This document shows positions 1-9,503 of a DNA stretch of 64,000 nucleotides, one piece after another. Source of the stretch: JABFXC01 sp045804265 (GTDB taxonomy: Bacteria; Gemmatimonadota; Gemmatimonadetes; Gemmatimonadales; Gemmatimonadaceae). The position numbers and the translations under genes were made by a program. Each line of letters opens with the position of its first letter. Positions within the stretch are counted from its first letter, which is position 1. The notes under the pieces are model-generated. The model searched no databases and was not told the origin of the DNA. It saw only the letters and a list, made by a program, of their open reading frames with translations. The stretch is taken from the NCBI GenBank assembly GCA_045804265.1, contig JBJMNK010000008.1:1-64000 (forward strand), in the 5' to 3' direction.

Positions 1-1044
1 GACGCCAGGGAGCGGGCGTCCCACCGTGGAGGCGCGCTTCTCCTCGGCGTCGGTTAAGCGAGTGATGGCGACCGTCGGCCCCGTCTCGGTGAGGCCGTAC
101 GCGATCTGGACGTCGCACCACTTCCGGATCCGCCTAACGAGATCTTCCGACGCCGAGCTGCCACCGATGACACCGGAGCGCAGGTGACGGAAACGAGCGG
201 GATCGAAGGTGGGCTCGCGCATCAACAGGTGGTACATGGTCGGGACACCGTGCAGCAGCGAGATCTTCTCGCGGGCGATGAGCTCGATCGCTTCCGCCGC
301 GCTGAAGGATTCCTGGAGCACGATCGTCGCGCCGGCGGCAATGGTGCCGACGGCGACGCTGACGCCGAAGACCGCGAAGAGCGGCACCGCGACGAGAACG
401 CGATCAACGGGCTCGATCTCGATCGCCTCGAAGCTGCGAACTGCTGATTCGACGATGTTACGGTGTGAAAGGCAGACGCCCTTCGGCTTCCCCATGGTGC
501 CTGACGTGTAGATCATCGCCAGGGTGGTGTCGTCGCGGAGATCGAGCGCGACCGGCACCGGACGTCCCTCGCCACTGGAGACGAGGTCTTCGAACTGAAA
601 GATCCGGTCGTCGTACCAGAGCTCTTCCTTCCCGACGGTGACGACGTATTGAAGGTCGGGGAGCTCAGCGATCAGATCCTCGAACAGCTGGAGGTAGTCC
701 GTATCGCGAAAGCGCTCCGCCGTGACCGCGATGGAGACCTCGGCGTGGCGGAGCTGGTACTTCAGCTCGTGGTAGTTAAGCTGCGGATTCACCGGAACGA
801 TCACCGCACCGAGCCGCGACGCGGCGAGGAGTGTGACGATCCACTCGGGCCAGTTGGGAAGGTTGATCGCGATGCGATCGCCCATCCCGACCCCGAGCTC
901 GGCGAGTGCGGCCGCGAGTGCGGATGCACGCGCGTGTACCTGTCCGTAGGTCAGCGTCCGACCGCCAGCGACCAGCAGCATTCGATCCGGGTGCGCATTC
1001 GCACGCGTCGCGAAGACGTGGTCCAGGGTCCAGACGTTCGACAT
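1..1044 (-). CDS. AMP-dependent synthetase/ligase (acyl-CoA synthetase-like), partial
   Basis: This reverse-strand gene is cut by the left window edge; about 348 N-terminal residues are present of a family that is usually 500 residues or longer. It starts at an ATG (1044-1042) preceded by a GGAGGT ribosome site. Near 480-520 it reads IYTSGTMGKPKGV, the ATP/AMP-binding P-loop of adenylate-forming enzymes, and near 65-110 it reads AYGLTETGPTVAI, the second core motif. The family activates carboxylic acids as acyl-adenylates and usually transfers them to CoA. The substrate (fatty or aromatic acid) cannot be told from this part. The C-terminal lid domain lies outside the window. Confidence 0.88.
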   Translation of the reverse strand, partial: MSNVWTLDHVFATRANAHPDRMLLVAGGRTLTYGQVHARASALAAALAELGVGMGDRIAINLPNWPEWIVTLLAASRLGAVIVPVNPQLNYHELKYQLRHAEVSIAVTAERFRDTDYLQLFEDLIAELPDLQYVVTVGKEELWYDDRIFQFEDLVSSGEGRPVPVALDLRDDTTLAMIYTSGTMGKPKGVCLSHRNIVESAVRSFEAIEIEPVDRVLVAVPLFAVFGVSVAVGTIAAGATIVLQESFSAAEAIELIAREKISLLHGVPTMYHLLMREPTFDPARFRHLRSGVIGGSSASEDLVRRIRKWCDVQIAYGLTETGPTVAITRLTDAEEKRASTVGRPLPGV

Positions 1045-1121
1045 CGACCTCCGATTGAGTGAGACAGGCTAGCCATGCAACTTAGCGTGGCCCAGCCACT
1101 TTCGCGAGGCGTCGTCGAGGC

Positions 1122-1222
1122 TAAGGCTATAAGCGATAAGCTGTAAGCAGGCAGCGCGCAGCGTTGACGGCGCTGCGGCTCCGCGGTCGCGGACTGCTTG
1201 CCGCTTACGGCTTACAGCGATA
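1122..1222. repeat. Intergenic hairpin with degenerate TAAGC-repeat arms
   Basis: The 180-base spacer between the ligase start and the yjbQ stop holds a left arm of repeated AAGCGATAAGCTGTAAGC-type units (1125-1155) and a right arm rich in GCTTACGGCTTACAG (1192-1222) that can pair with it imperfectly. A GC-rich inner stem lies near 1152-1178. It is downstream of yjbQ on the reverse strand, so a transcription-termination role is plausible. It shares its unit with the hairpin at 7577-7740. Confidence 0.6.
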
Positions 1223-1224
1223 CG

Positions 1225-1650
1225 TCATTCGCCCATCGCCTTGATGATCACGCGCTTGGGGCGTTGGCCGTCCCACTCGCCGTAGAAGATGCGCTGCCAG
1301 GGGCCGAGGTCGAGCTCACCGTTAGTCACCGGAACGATGACCTCGTGGCCGATGGTGAGGGAGCGGAGGTGAGCGGCGGCGTTGTCCTCACCGGTTCCGG
1401 CGTTGTGGCGGTAGTGATCGGGGTCCCAGGGCGCGACGCGCTCCTCGAGCCAGCGAAGAATGTCGCTCCACAAGTTCGGCTCGTGATCGTTCACGAACAC
1501 AGATGCCGAAATGTGCATCGCCGAGACGAGAACCATTCCGTCGCTGATTCCGGCGGCGGCGCGACAGCGTTCGACGTCATCGGTAATGTCGATGATCTCC
1601 TGGCGCGCGCGGGTGGTGAAGGTGAGGTAGTCGGTATGATGCTTCATCAT
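1225..1650 (-). CDS. yjbQ: YjbQ family (UPF0047) protein
   Basis: A 141-residue protein of the small YjbQ/UPF0047 family, whose usual length is about 140. It has the family blocks MVLVSAMHISASVFVND, HNAGTGEDNAAAHLRSL and LDLGPWQRIFYGEWDG, with the conserved histidines and the Gly-x-Trp-Gln segment. Members are small trimeric proteins, and E. coli YjbQ has weak thiamin-phosphate synthase activity; the physiological role is not settled. It is a single gene facing away from the kinase operon at 1769 and is flanked downstream by a hairpin repeat. The assignment to the family is firm; the enzymatic function is not. Confidence 0.9.
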   Translation of the reverse strand: MMKHHTDYLTFTTRARQEIIDITDDVERCRAAAGISDGMVLVSAMHISASVFVNDHEPNLWSDILRWLEERVAPWDPDHYRHNAGTGEDNAAAHLRSLTIGHEVIVPVTNGELDLGPWQRIFYGEWDGQRPKRVIIKAMGE

Positions 1651-1768
1651 TGTAAGTGGAAGCGGTCGTGCGGGATGGAGCGCTGACGCCTATCTTGGAC
1701 GCAGGCGGTGGACCGGTGCGTTCGGACCACGAAACCGCTCACTGGACCAGCCGTACAGAGGAAACCTG

Positions 1769-3052
1769 GTGGAGTCATTCGTCGGGGATGGAGCGGGCGG
1801 AGGTCGGAGCACTGGTTCCGCCGATCCACAGGCGCGAGCGCTTGGCTTCCGTGCGCGGCTGTCGGCGATCCTCTTCGCATTCGCAGTCGTACCGACGGTC
1901 GTCCTGACGCTGCTATGGGCGGGAGCGATGGGCAAGGCGATCCCGTTCTTCAGCGCGAGCCCGGCGTGGGACCGCGTGGCAGCAACGGGTGAGCGCGCAA
2001 TCGCGGCGGCGCGGCAGGCGCCGCTCACACCGGTGCAGCGGGCGGCGATGGCGGCGCACGAGCGAGAGCTCCAGGCGTCACTCGAGCAGGCACTGCGTTT
2101 CAGGTACGTCGGCCAAAGGGCGTTGCCGGTCGTGGTAGTCGTCTCGTTGACGGTGGTCGGCATACTCGTCTTCCTGGCGTCCCGGGTCGCCGGACATCTG
2201 AGCCGGCAGCTCGGACGACCGCTCGCAGAGCTGGTCGAGTGGACGGAGCGAATCGGGCGAGGCGAGACGTTGCCGGAGACCGCGGCCCGTCGCGGGGCGC
2301 CGGAGTTCGAAGTGCTTCGCCAGCGCATGCGGGAAATGTCGCACGAGCTCGAGCTCGGACGGAGGACGGCGATCGAAGCGGAGCGCGCAGAGGCGTTTCG
2401 GGAAACCGCGCGGCAGATCGCGCACGAGTTGAAGAATCCACTGACGCCGATCCGGTTCGCGGTCGATCGGCTACGGCGCGACGTCGGGCCGGAGCTGGCC
2501 GAGACGGTTGAAGTGCTGGCGGTCGAATCGCGGCGACTCGAGGAGATGGCGAAGAGCTTCGCCCAGTTCGGTCGTCTGCCGGAGGGACCGCCCGCGGCGG
2601 TGGATGTCGGCGAGCTGGCACGGTACACAGCGCGGGCAACGGTTCCGCCTAACGTGGTGCTGACGGTGGACGTGGCGGAGGGCGTGCCGATGGTCGAGGG
2701 ACATCACGACGCGCTGGCACGGGCACTGTCGAATGTGCTCATCAACGCGGTCGAAGCATGCACGCACGGCGGGACGATCGCGGTCCGCGTCGCGCGCGAG
2801 AACGAGCACGAGCGGAACGGACGGGTGATGGTCTCGGTGCGGGACAACGGGTGTGGAATGCCGGCCGAGCGACTGGCGAGGATCTGGGACCCGTACGTGA
2901 CCTACAAGCAGGGTGGGACCGGGCTGGGGCTGGCGATCGCGCGGCAGACGATCGACGCGCATGGCGGCCAGGTGGAAGCGACGAGCGCGCCGGGCGCGGG
3001 GACGGAAATCCGGTTCCTGCTTCCGGCGACCGAGGGCACGAGCACGAATTAG
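1769..3052 (+). CDS. NtrY-like membrane sensor histidine kinase
   Basis: A 427-residue protein. I chose the GTG at 1769 because AGAGGA (1757-1762) lies six bases upstream. Order of parts: first membrane helix around residues 32-52, a short periplasmic loop, second helix around 112-133, a HAMP-like linker, H-box AHELKNPLTP with His219, N-box around NVLINAVEAC, and G-boxes DNGCGMP and GGTGLGLAIA near the end. The kinase core resembles NtrY-type kinases, which feed sigma-54 response regulators, and such a regulator lies 637 bases downstream (3690). The signal is unknown; the short sensory loop suggests it senses the membrane or a partner protein rather than a bulky ligand. Confidence 0.9.
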   Translation: MESFVGDGAGGGRSTGSADPQARALGFRARLSAILFAFAVVPTVVLTLLWAGAMGKAIPFFSASPAWDRVAATGERAIAAARQAPLTPVQRAAMAAHERELQASLEQALRFRYVGQRALPVVVVVSLTVVGILVFLASRVAGHLSRQLGRPLAELVEWTERIGRGETLPETAARRGAPEFEVLRQRMREMSHELELGRRTAIEAERAEAFRETARQIAHELKNPLTPIRFAVDRLRRDVGPELAETVEVLAVESRRLEEMAKSFAQFGRLPEGPPAAVDVGELARYTARATVPPNVVLTVDVAEGVPMVEGHHDALARALSNVLINAVEACTHGGTIAVRVARENEHERNGRVMVSVRDNGCGMPAERLARIWDPYVTYKQGGTGLGLAIARQTIDAHGGQVEATSAPGAGTEIRFLLPATEGTSTN

Positions 3053-3096
3053 TATCATGTTGCACTATTGCGGTGGCGCACCGCAGGAGACAGCTG

Positions 3097-3396
3097 ATGG
3101 GTGACGCGGCGGCGGTACTGGTTCCTCTCGGCGGGATGACGATGATCATCGTCCTCGCCCTGGGGATCCCGATGATCCGGCTGATGTCGAAGCGGCTCGA
3201 CGCTCGGGCGGCGGGGACGCCGCTGGCGTCGGACGCGATCGCGCGGCTCGAGCGCATCGAGCATGCGATCGACTCGATGGCGGTCGAGGTCGAGCGGATC
3301 GCCGAGGGGCAGCGGTTCACGACGAAGCTGCTCTCCGAGCGGGCCGGCGACCGTGAGGCGCTGCCGCGGAACGCAACGGGGGGAACGGCCCGATGA
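3097..3396 (+). CDS. Small membrane-anchored coiled-coil protein (paralog A)
   Basis: A 99-residue protein starting at the ATG at 3097 behind CAGGAGA. It has an N-terminal hydrophobic segment (about residues 5-29) followed by a charged heptad-like stretch with LERIEHAIDSMAVEVERI and then EGQRFTTKLL. I recognise no named domain. The following gene is a clear tandem paralog sharing the RIEHA...EVERI.EGQRFTTKLL core. Both sit between a kinase and its probable response regulator and overlap each other by ATGA. Co-translation and the shared coiled coil suggest a heterodimer at the inner membrane; a link to the kinase is inference from position only. Confidence 0.75.
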   Translation: MGDAAAVLVPLGGMTMIIVLALGIPMIRLMSKRLDARAAGTPLASDAIARLERIEHAIDSMAVEVERIAEGQRFTTKLLSERAGDREALPRNATGGTAR

Positions 3397-3686
3397 CGTA
3401 TGCAGATCCCGGCGAGGTCATCGGGATCCTCGGGAGCCTGACGATCATCGGGGCCGTGCTCTTCCCGATCGCTCGGGCACTCGGACGCCGGATCGAGGGG
3501 AAGCCGCAGGTCGCGCAGGTCCCGGCCGAGACCAACGCGAGGCTCGACCGGATCGAGCACGCCGTCGAGGCGATCGCGGTCGAGGTGGAGCGGATCTCGG
3601 AAGGCCAGCGCTTCACGACCAAGCTGCTCGCGGAGCGAACAGCGGCGGACGCGTCCTCGCGTTCGCTCGAGCGGGGCGGCCGCTAG
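3393..3686 (+). CDS. Small membrane-anchored coiled-coil protein (paralog B)
   Basis: A 97-residue protein whose ATG overlaps the stop of the previous gene (ATGA at 3393-3396). A hydrophobic segment (about residues 8-27) precedes a coiled-coil-prone region, RLDRIEHAVEAIAVEVERI, and the same EGQRFTTKLL block as paralog A. The two proteins differ mainly in the loop between helix and coil and in the tail. It ends three bases before the GTG of the response regulator at 3690, so all three are likely one translational unit. No function is known to me for this family. Confidence 0.75.
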   Translation: MTYADPGEVIGILGSLTIIGAVLFPIARALGRRIEGKPQVAQVPAETNARLDRIEHAVEAIAVEVERISEGQRFTTKLLAERTAADASSRSLERGGR

Positions 3687-3689
3687 CGC

Positions 3690-5117
<1,428 letters not shown>

Positions 5118-5147
5118 ACCAGCGGGGACGATGGACAGGGGCGACCA

Positions 5148-6890
5148 ATGACGACACGGTGGACGATGGCGTCGGCGGCGCGCCTAACGGCGCTGGCGAT
5201 CACGGTCGGCGCGGCGACGACGGCAGTGCGTGCGCAGGTGCCGGATACGCTGCCGACGGCTCCGGCGACACTCGCCCCGCTGGTCGCGCGCGAGGCGGCG
5301 GCGCGGTACAACGGCCCGATGGCGCTGCGGGTTACGACCGCGACGACGATCGACAGCGGCCAGACGGTGGACGGCGACGTCGCCGTGCTCGAGGCGCCGC
5401 TCACCATCGCGGGGATGGTGCATGGAGACGTGGTCGCGATCAACGCGACGGTAACGCTTCGCGCTGGAGCGCGGGTGGACGGCGGCATCTTCGTCGTCGG
5501 GGGGAGCGTGGTCGGGCTCGAGGTGGCGCGGGTCGGCGGCGAAGTCCGCACCTACCAGGCGCCGCTGGCCTACAGGCCTAACGGCAGCGAGGCGATCTCG
5601 GTCGAGGAGACCTCGGGGGGCGAGGCGCTGCTGGCGTGGGTGAGGCAGCGGCCTCGAACGGAGCGCGAGAACGGATTTCGGTTCCGCAACTTCGCGACGT
5701 ACAGCCGGGTCGAAGGGCTGCCGATCTACGCCGGCCCGTACATCACGCGACGGATCCCCGGCGGGAAGGTGACGGCCGAGCTGTTCGGGGTGATCCGCAG
5801 CGCGGAGAACTTCCGGTGGTCGAGCGAGAACATCGGCCATCGCGGAACACTCGAGGCGCGAACGAATGGACCGTTCCAGCTGCTGGCGGGGGGACGTCTC
5901 GAGGACGTCGTCGAGTCGACGCAGCCGTGGCAGATGAGCAACAGCGAGACGGCGTTGGCGACATTCTTCCTCCATCGCGACTACCGTGACTGGTACTCAC
6001 GACTCGGCGGGTCCGTGTTCGCGGGAGTGGCGGGGCCGAGGGGCGCGACGCTGATCGCGTCGCTCTCTGACGAGCGGTGGGCATCACGTCGCGAGCGCGA
6101 TCCGTGGACGCTGTTCCGCGATGCGCAGCCCTGGCGGCCGAATCCGACCGTGGACGACGGGCGCTATCACTTCTTCCGCCTAACGGGGACGCTCGACACG
6201 CGAAACAACCCGGACGACCCGTGGGACGGATGGACGGTGTATGGCCAGCTCGAGCGGGGACACGGGGACATCAACAGCTTCGGCGCGCGGTCGCGCGCGC
6301 TCACGGCGCCGGGAGCGCGGGTGGAGTCGGCGCATCCGACCTATGTGCGCGGGTTGATCGACGTGCGCCGCTACACGCGGCTCTCGCCGCAGACGCAGCT
6401 GAACACCCGGCTGGTGACGGGCGGCTGGCTGGGGGGTGACCCGTTGCCGCTTCAGCGGCAGCTGTCGGTCGGAGGCTTCGGCACGCTCCCGGGCTACGAC
6501 TTCAACGACGGGACACCGGGGCGCGACAAGCTGCGGTGCACGGGGCCGATCGTGCAGCCAGGGCGGCCGGCCGAGTGCGACCGGATCGCGCTGGCGCAGC
6601 TGGAGTATCGTGTCGACCTCGGGCTCGAGCGCCTGCGCCGCGCGGTGCCGATGTGGTACGGACGGGGGGCGGTGGTCGCCTTCGTCGACGCAGGTCGCGG
6701 GTGGCGTGTGCGCAACGAGGCGACCGACGCGGTGGACTTCGGAGCGCGAACGATGCCGGCGCTGAACACGTTTCTCACCGACGTCGGCGCGGGGCTCGAC
6801 TTCTCGGTGGTCGGGGTCTACGTCGCGAAGGCGGTCTCGGTGTCGAAGGAACCGCCTAACGTGTTCATCCGGATCCGGCACCGCTTCTAG
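5148..6890 (+). CDS. Outer-membrane beta-barrel with bactofilin-like N-terminal segment
   Basis: A 580-residue protein with a signal peptide ending at VRAQ (about residue 28). Residues about 65-130 read TVDGDVAVLEAPLTIAGMV and HGDVVAINATVTLRAGARV, with regular GDV/GxV spacing typical of bactofilin-like beta-helices. The rest is a barrel of the Omp85/BamA surface-antigen type, with FGTLPGYDF near residues 445-453 in the place of the family's L-R-G-Y loop and a C-terminal FIRIRHRF ending in Phe, as outer-membrane barrels do. No POTRA domains are visible. It lies 30 bases after the sigma-54 regulator and 3 bases before the next gene. A periplasmic beta-helix joined to a barrel is unusual; the role is unknown. 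Confidence 0.7.
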   Translation: MTTRWTMASAARLTALAITVGAATTAVRAQVPDTLPTAPATLAPLVAREAAARYNGPMALRVTTATTIDSGQTVDGDVAVLEAPLTIAGMVHGDVVAINATVTLRAGARVDGGIFVVGGSVVGLEVARVGGEVRTYQAPLAYRPNGSEAISVEETSGGEALLAWVRQRPRTERENGFRFRNFATYSRVEGLPIYAGPYITRRIPGGKVTAELFGVIRSAENFRWSSENIGHRGTLEARTNGPFQLLAGGRLEDVVESTQPWQMSNSETALATFFLHRDYRDWYSRLGGSVFAGVAGPRGATLIASLSDERWASRRERDPWTLFRDAQPWRPNPTVDDGRYHFFRLTGTLDTRNNPDDPWDGWTVYGQLERGHGDINSFGARSRALTAPGARVESAHPTYVRGLIDVRRYTRLSPQTQLNTRLVTGGWLGGDPLPLQRQLSVGGFGTLPGYDFNDGTPGRDKLRCTGPIVQPGRPAECDRIALAQLEYRVDLGLERLRRAVPMWYGRGAVVAFVDAGRGWRVRNEATDAVDFGARTMPALNTFLTDVGAGLDFSVVGVYVAKAVSVSKEPPNVFIRIRHRF

Positions 6891-6893
6891 ACC

Positions 6894-7568
6894 ATGGGGC
6901 AGCGGCTCTTTCCGCGGGTGCGCAAGTTGGTGCTCGTGTCGTCGGCGCTGCTGGTGACAGCATCGCTGGCGGCAACGCCGGCGATGGCGCAGGGATCGCC
7001 GCGCATCGACATGACGTTGCCGGCGCAATCGGCACTGCTTCGCGAGGGGCCGACGCTGCGCGGGACGGACCTGCTCGCCGACGCGCAACTGCGCGACCTG
7101 GTGCGCAACGGGTTTCCGGCGCGATTCAGCTTTCGGGCGGAGCTCTGGACGTCGGGCGGCTTCTTCAACAGCCTCGAGGCGAGCGCGAGGTGGGACGTGA
7201 TCGTCCGCTATGACCCGCTGGAGAAAGTCTACGAGGTGGTCCGGGTGGCGGGGAACCAGGCCGTATCGTTAGGCAAGTTCCCGGACGTCGAGGCGGCGGG
7301 CGGCGCGGTCGGGCGCCCGGTGCGCGTGCCGCTCAACGCGCCGTCGCGATCGCGCTACTACTACGCGGCGACGCTCGACGTCGAGGTGCTGTCGTTGAGC
7401 GACCTCGATGAGCTGGAGCGCTGGCTGCGCGGCGAGCTGAAGCCGGCAGTGAGCGGACGCCGCAACCCGGGAACAGCGCTGACACGAGGGGTGCGGACGC
7501 TCGTCGTCAGGCTCCTCGGCGGGACGAAGCGTCACTTCGAGGCGAGGACGGAGACGTTTCGACCTTGA
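6894..7568 (+). CDS. DUF4390-like secreted protein
   Basis: A 224-residue protein with a signal peptide ending at PAMAQG (about residue 34). The mature part (DAQLRDLVRNGFPARFSF, then RWDVIVRYDPLEKVYEVV, then YYYAATLDVEVLSLSDLDEL) has the layout I associate with DUF4390 proteins. Those are periplasmic proteins often encoded beside NtrY/NtrX-type two-component genes in Proteobacteria. The same association here, in the operon with a kinase and a sigma-54 regulator, supports the assignment. It starts three bases after the barrel gene. Function unknown; the family match rests on pattern recognition, not a search. Confidence 0.6.
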   Translation: MGQRLFPRVRKLVLVSSALLVTASLAATPAMAQGSPRIDMTLPAQSALLREGPTLRGTDLLADAQLRDLVRNGFPARFSFRAELWTSGGFFNSLEASARWDVIVRYDPLEKVYEVVRVAGNQAVSLGKFPDVEAAGGAVGRPVRVPLNAPSRSRYYYAATLDVEVLSLSDLDELERWLRGELKPAVSGRRNPGTALTRGVRTLVVRLLGGTKRHFEARTETFRP

Positions 7569-7576
7569 ACTGCAGC

Positions 7577-7740
7577 CGTTAGGCGTCAGCCGTTAGCGTT
7601 GGGCGGCCGCGGTTCAGATGTGCCGTTAGGCGGTCATTGGCCGTAAGCGATAAGCGGCAAGCAGTCAGCGGACGGCGCCACTTCATCGCCGTCCGCTAAC
7701 TGCACATCGCTTACGGCTTATCGCCTGCGGCTCACCGCTG
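7577..7740. repeat. Long intergenic hairpin between convergent genes
   Basis: The spacer between the DUF4390-like gene and the HNH gene holds two CGTTAGGC octamers (7577, 7624), a left arm rich in CCGTAAGCGATAAGCGGCAA (7641-7677) and a right arm with GCTTACGGCTTATCG (7709-7723) that can pair with it. The inner part, GCGGACGGCG against CGCCGTCCGC (7668-7677 and 7687-7696), is a perfect stem. The position suggests a bidirectional terminator. No gene is seen in this spacer. Confidence 0.65.
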
Positions 7741-7758
7741 CCGGCGCAGCGCAAGCGT

Positions 7759-8319
7759 TCAGAGCGTCTTCTCGAGCTGGTGCAGGACGCCTTCGCCGTA
7801 GAAGAGGCGGATGTAGCGCGCCTGGGTGGGCGTCAGCTTGCGGACGGCCCAGCTCAGGTGGACGAAGTGCGGCTCGACCGGGCGGACGAGCGGGTGCATC
7901 CCGATCTCTTCCGGCAGGTGATTCGACTTGCGCGTGTTGCAGGGGCTGCACGCGGTGACCACGTTCGTCCACTCGTTGTTGCCACCGCGCGAGATCGGGA
8001 TCAGGTGGTCGCGCGTGAGCGTTTCGCGCGGCTTGAGCTCCGCGCCGGTGCGACCGCAGTACTGGCAGCGATAGCGGTCGCGAGCGAAGAGGAAGGTGTT
8101 GGTGACTTGCCGCCGGAAGCGGCGTGGCACGTGAACGAACGCCTTGAGACGGATCACCGCTGGACGCGGGAGCGTCAGGCGCTCGGAATGAACCGAGCGT
8201 CCACTGTCCGCTTCGACGATCTCGGCCTTGCCATCGATGACGAGGCGAAGGGCCCGGCGAAGCGGAACCATCGTGAGGGGTTCGAACGACGCGTTCAGTG
8301 CGAGACAACCGACTATCAC
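7759..8319 (-). CDS. HNH endonuclease family protein
   Basis: A 186-residue protein with a C-terminal HNH domain: zinc Cys pair CQYCG at about residues 84-88, LTRDHLIPISRGGNNEWTNV with the DH catalytic pair and the Asn, and the second Cys pair CSPCNTRKSN. The N-terminal 75 residues resemble a common stand-alone bacterial HNH protein rather than a homing endonuclease, restriction enzyme or CRISPR nuclease. No methylase or toxin neighbour is present. Such proteins are often single chromosomal genes with no proven substrate. It is last in the reverse run PBP1A-PHP-ilvE-HNH but is separated from ilvE by a terminator-like hairpin, so it is probably transcribed separately. Confidence 0.88.
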   Translation of the reverse strand: MIVGCLALNASFEPLTMVPLRRALRLVIDGKAEIVEADSGRSVHSERLTLPRPAVIRLKAFVHVPRRFRRQVTNTFLFARDRYRCQYCGRTGAELKPRETLTRDHLIPISRGGNNEWTNVVTACSPCNTRKSNHLPEEIGMHPLVRPVEPHFVHLSWAVRKLTPTQARYIRLFYGEGVLHQLEKTL

Positions 8320-8479
8320 GAACGTCCCTCCCTATGCGGCGTGAGGTGGGGCATCTCCCGCTGGCTGCGAGGCGCTCCCTCCTTTCAGTCCGACGATTGC
8401 GGGCGTCGCCGAGTTACGCGATGTGTTTCGCGACTGCGACCCCCACGGGCGAAGCTATGAGTCCGCCCGACCTACGACA

Positions 8480-8510
8480 AGACGCCCGGCTCGACGATGC
8501 CCGGGCGTCT
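8480..8510 (-). terminator. Strong hairpin downstream of ilvE
   Basis: AGACGCCCGG (8480-8489) and CCGGGCGTCT (8501-8510) form a perfect 10-bp stem with an 11-base loop, 31 bases after the ilvE stop. No T-run follows on the reverse strand, so it is terminator-like rather than a textbook intrinsic terminator. The rest of the 221-base spacer (8320-8540) shows nothing else I can support. Confidence 0.6.
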
Positions 8511-8540
8511 GCAAAGGGCGTCACGTCGTGAGGCGCCCCG

Positions 8541-9494
8541 TCAGCGTTGCGCGGCGACTGTCGCCGGCACCGCGGTGAGCCAACCGTAGGTATCGGGGTA
8601 GCGCCCGGTGGCGATACCGAGATACCGATCCTGCACGGCGAGCGTGATCGGGCCGGGCTTCCCTGCCCCGATCGTGACGCGATCGACGGAGCGAATCGGC
8701 GTGATCTCGGCAGCGGTACCGGTGAAGAACAGCTCGTCGGCGATGTAGAGCATTTCGCGCGGCAGGATCTGCTCGCGCACTTCGTATCCCAGCTCGCGTG
8801 CAATCTGCTTGATCGAGTCACGCGTGACGCCGTTCAGGATGCCTGACGCGATCGGCGACGTGAAAAGGATGTTGTCGCGGACGACGAAGAGGTTCTCGCC
8901 ACTTCCCTCGGACACGTAACCGAAGCTGTCGAGCATGATTCCCTCGACGTAGGAATCCTGCCGCGCCTCCATCTTCGAGAGCTGCGAGTTCAGGTAGTTG
9001 CCGCCGGCCTTGGCGAGAGCGGGAAACGTATCGGGTGCAGCGCGGCGCCAGCTCGAGACACAGACGTCGACGCCATTGGCGAGCGCGTCGTGGCCAAGGT
9101 ACGCGCCCATCTTCCAGGCAATGATGAACGTCTCGACGGGAACGCCGGTGGGGAGCACGCCCATCTGCTCGCCGGCACGGATCACCACGGGGCGCAGGTA
9201 GCAGGCATCGAGCTCATTCGCCGCGACGAGATCGACAGTCGCCTGAACGAGATCGTCGACGGTGTGCGGCAACCCCATCCGGTAGATCTTTGCCGAGTCG
9301 AGGAGGCGGCGCATGTGATCGCGAAGCCGGAACACCGCGGGGCCCTTCGGCGTGGCGTAGCAGCGAATCCCCTCGAAGACGCTCGACCCATAGTGAACGA
9401 CGTGACTCGCCACGTGGATGGTCGCGTCATCCCAGTCGACCATCTGTCCATCGCGCCAGATCTTGTCGGTGCGTCCTGAGGGAGCGTTTGCCAT
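8541..9494 (-). CDS. ilvE: Branched-chain amino acid aminotransferase
   Basis: A 317-residue class IV PLP aminotransferase that interconverts Leu, Ile and Val with their 2-oxo acids using glutamate/2-oxoglutarate. Visible signatures: VHYGSSVFEGIRCY near residue 34, the PLP lysine in AKAGGNYLNS, EGSGENLF, the SGILNGVTRDS phosphate-cup region and FFTGTAAEITPI. Length and motif order match the IlvE group rather than D-amino-acid aminotransferase or PabC. It starts nine bases after the PHP gene stop, so the two are probably co-transcribed. No other branched-chain genes are in the window. Confidence 0.94.
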   Translation of the reverse strand: MANAPSGRTDKIWRDGQMVDWDDATIHVASHVVHYGSSVFEGIRCYATPKGPAVFRLRDHMRRLLDSAKIYRMGLPHTVDDLVQATVDLVAANELDACYLRPVVIRAGEQMGVLPTGVPVETFIIAWKMGAYLGHDALANGVDVCVSSWRRAAPDTFPALAKAGGNYLNSQLSKMEARQDSYVEGIMLDSFGYVSEGSGENLFVVRDNILFTSPIASGILNGVTRDSIKQIARELGYEVREQILPREMLYIADELFFTGTAAEITPIRSVDRVTIGAGKPGPITLAVQDRYLGIATGRYPDTYGWLTAVPATVAAQR

Positions 9495-9503
9495 GGGATA
9501 AAG

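Noticed and set aside
7759..8319. Restriction or homing endonuclease / RNA-guided nuclease
   Set aside because: The HNH protein has no methylase, intron, RuvC-like domain or guide-RNA context; it matches a common stand-alone HNH family.
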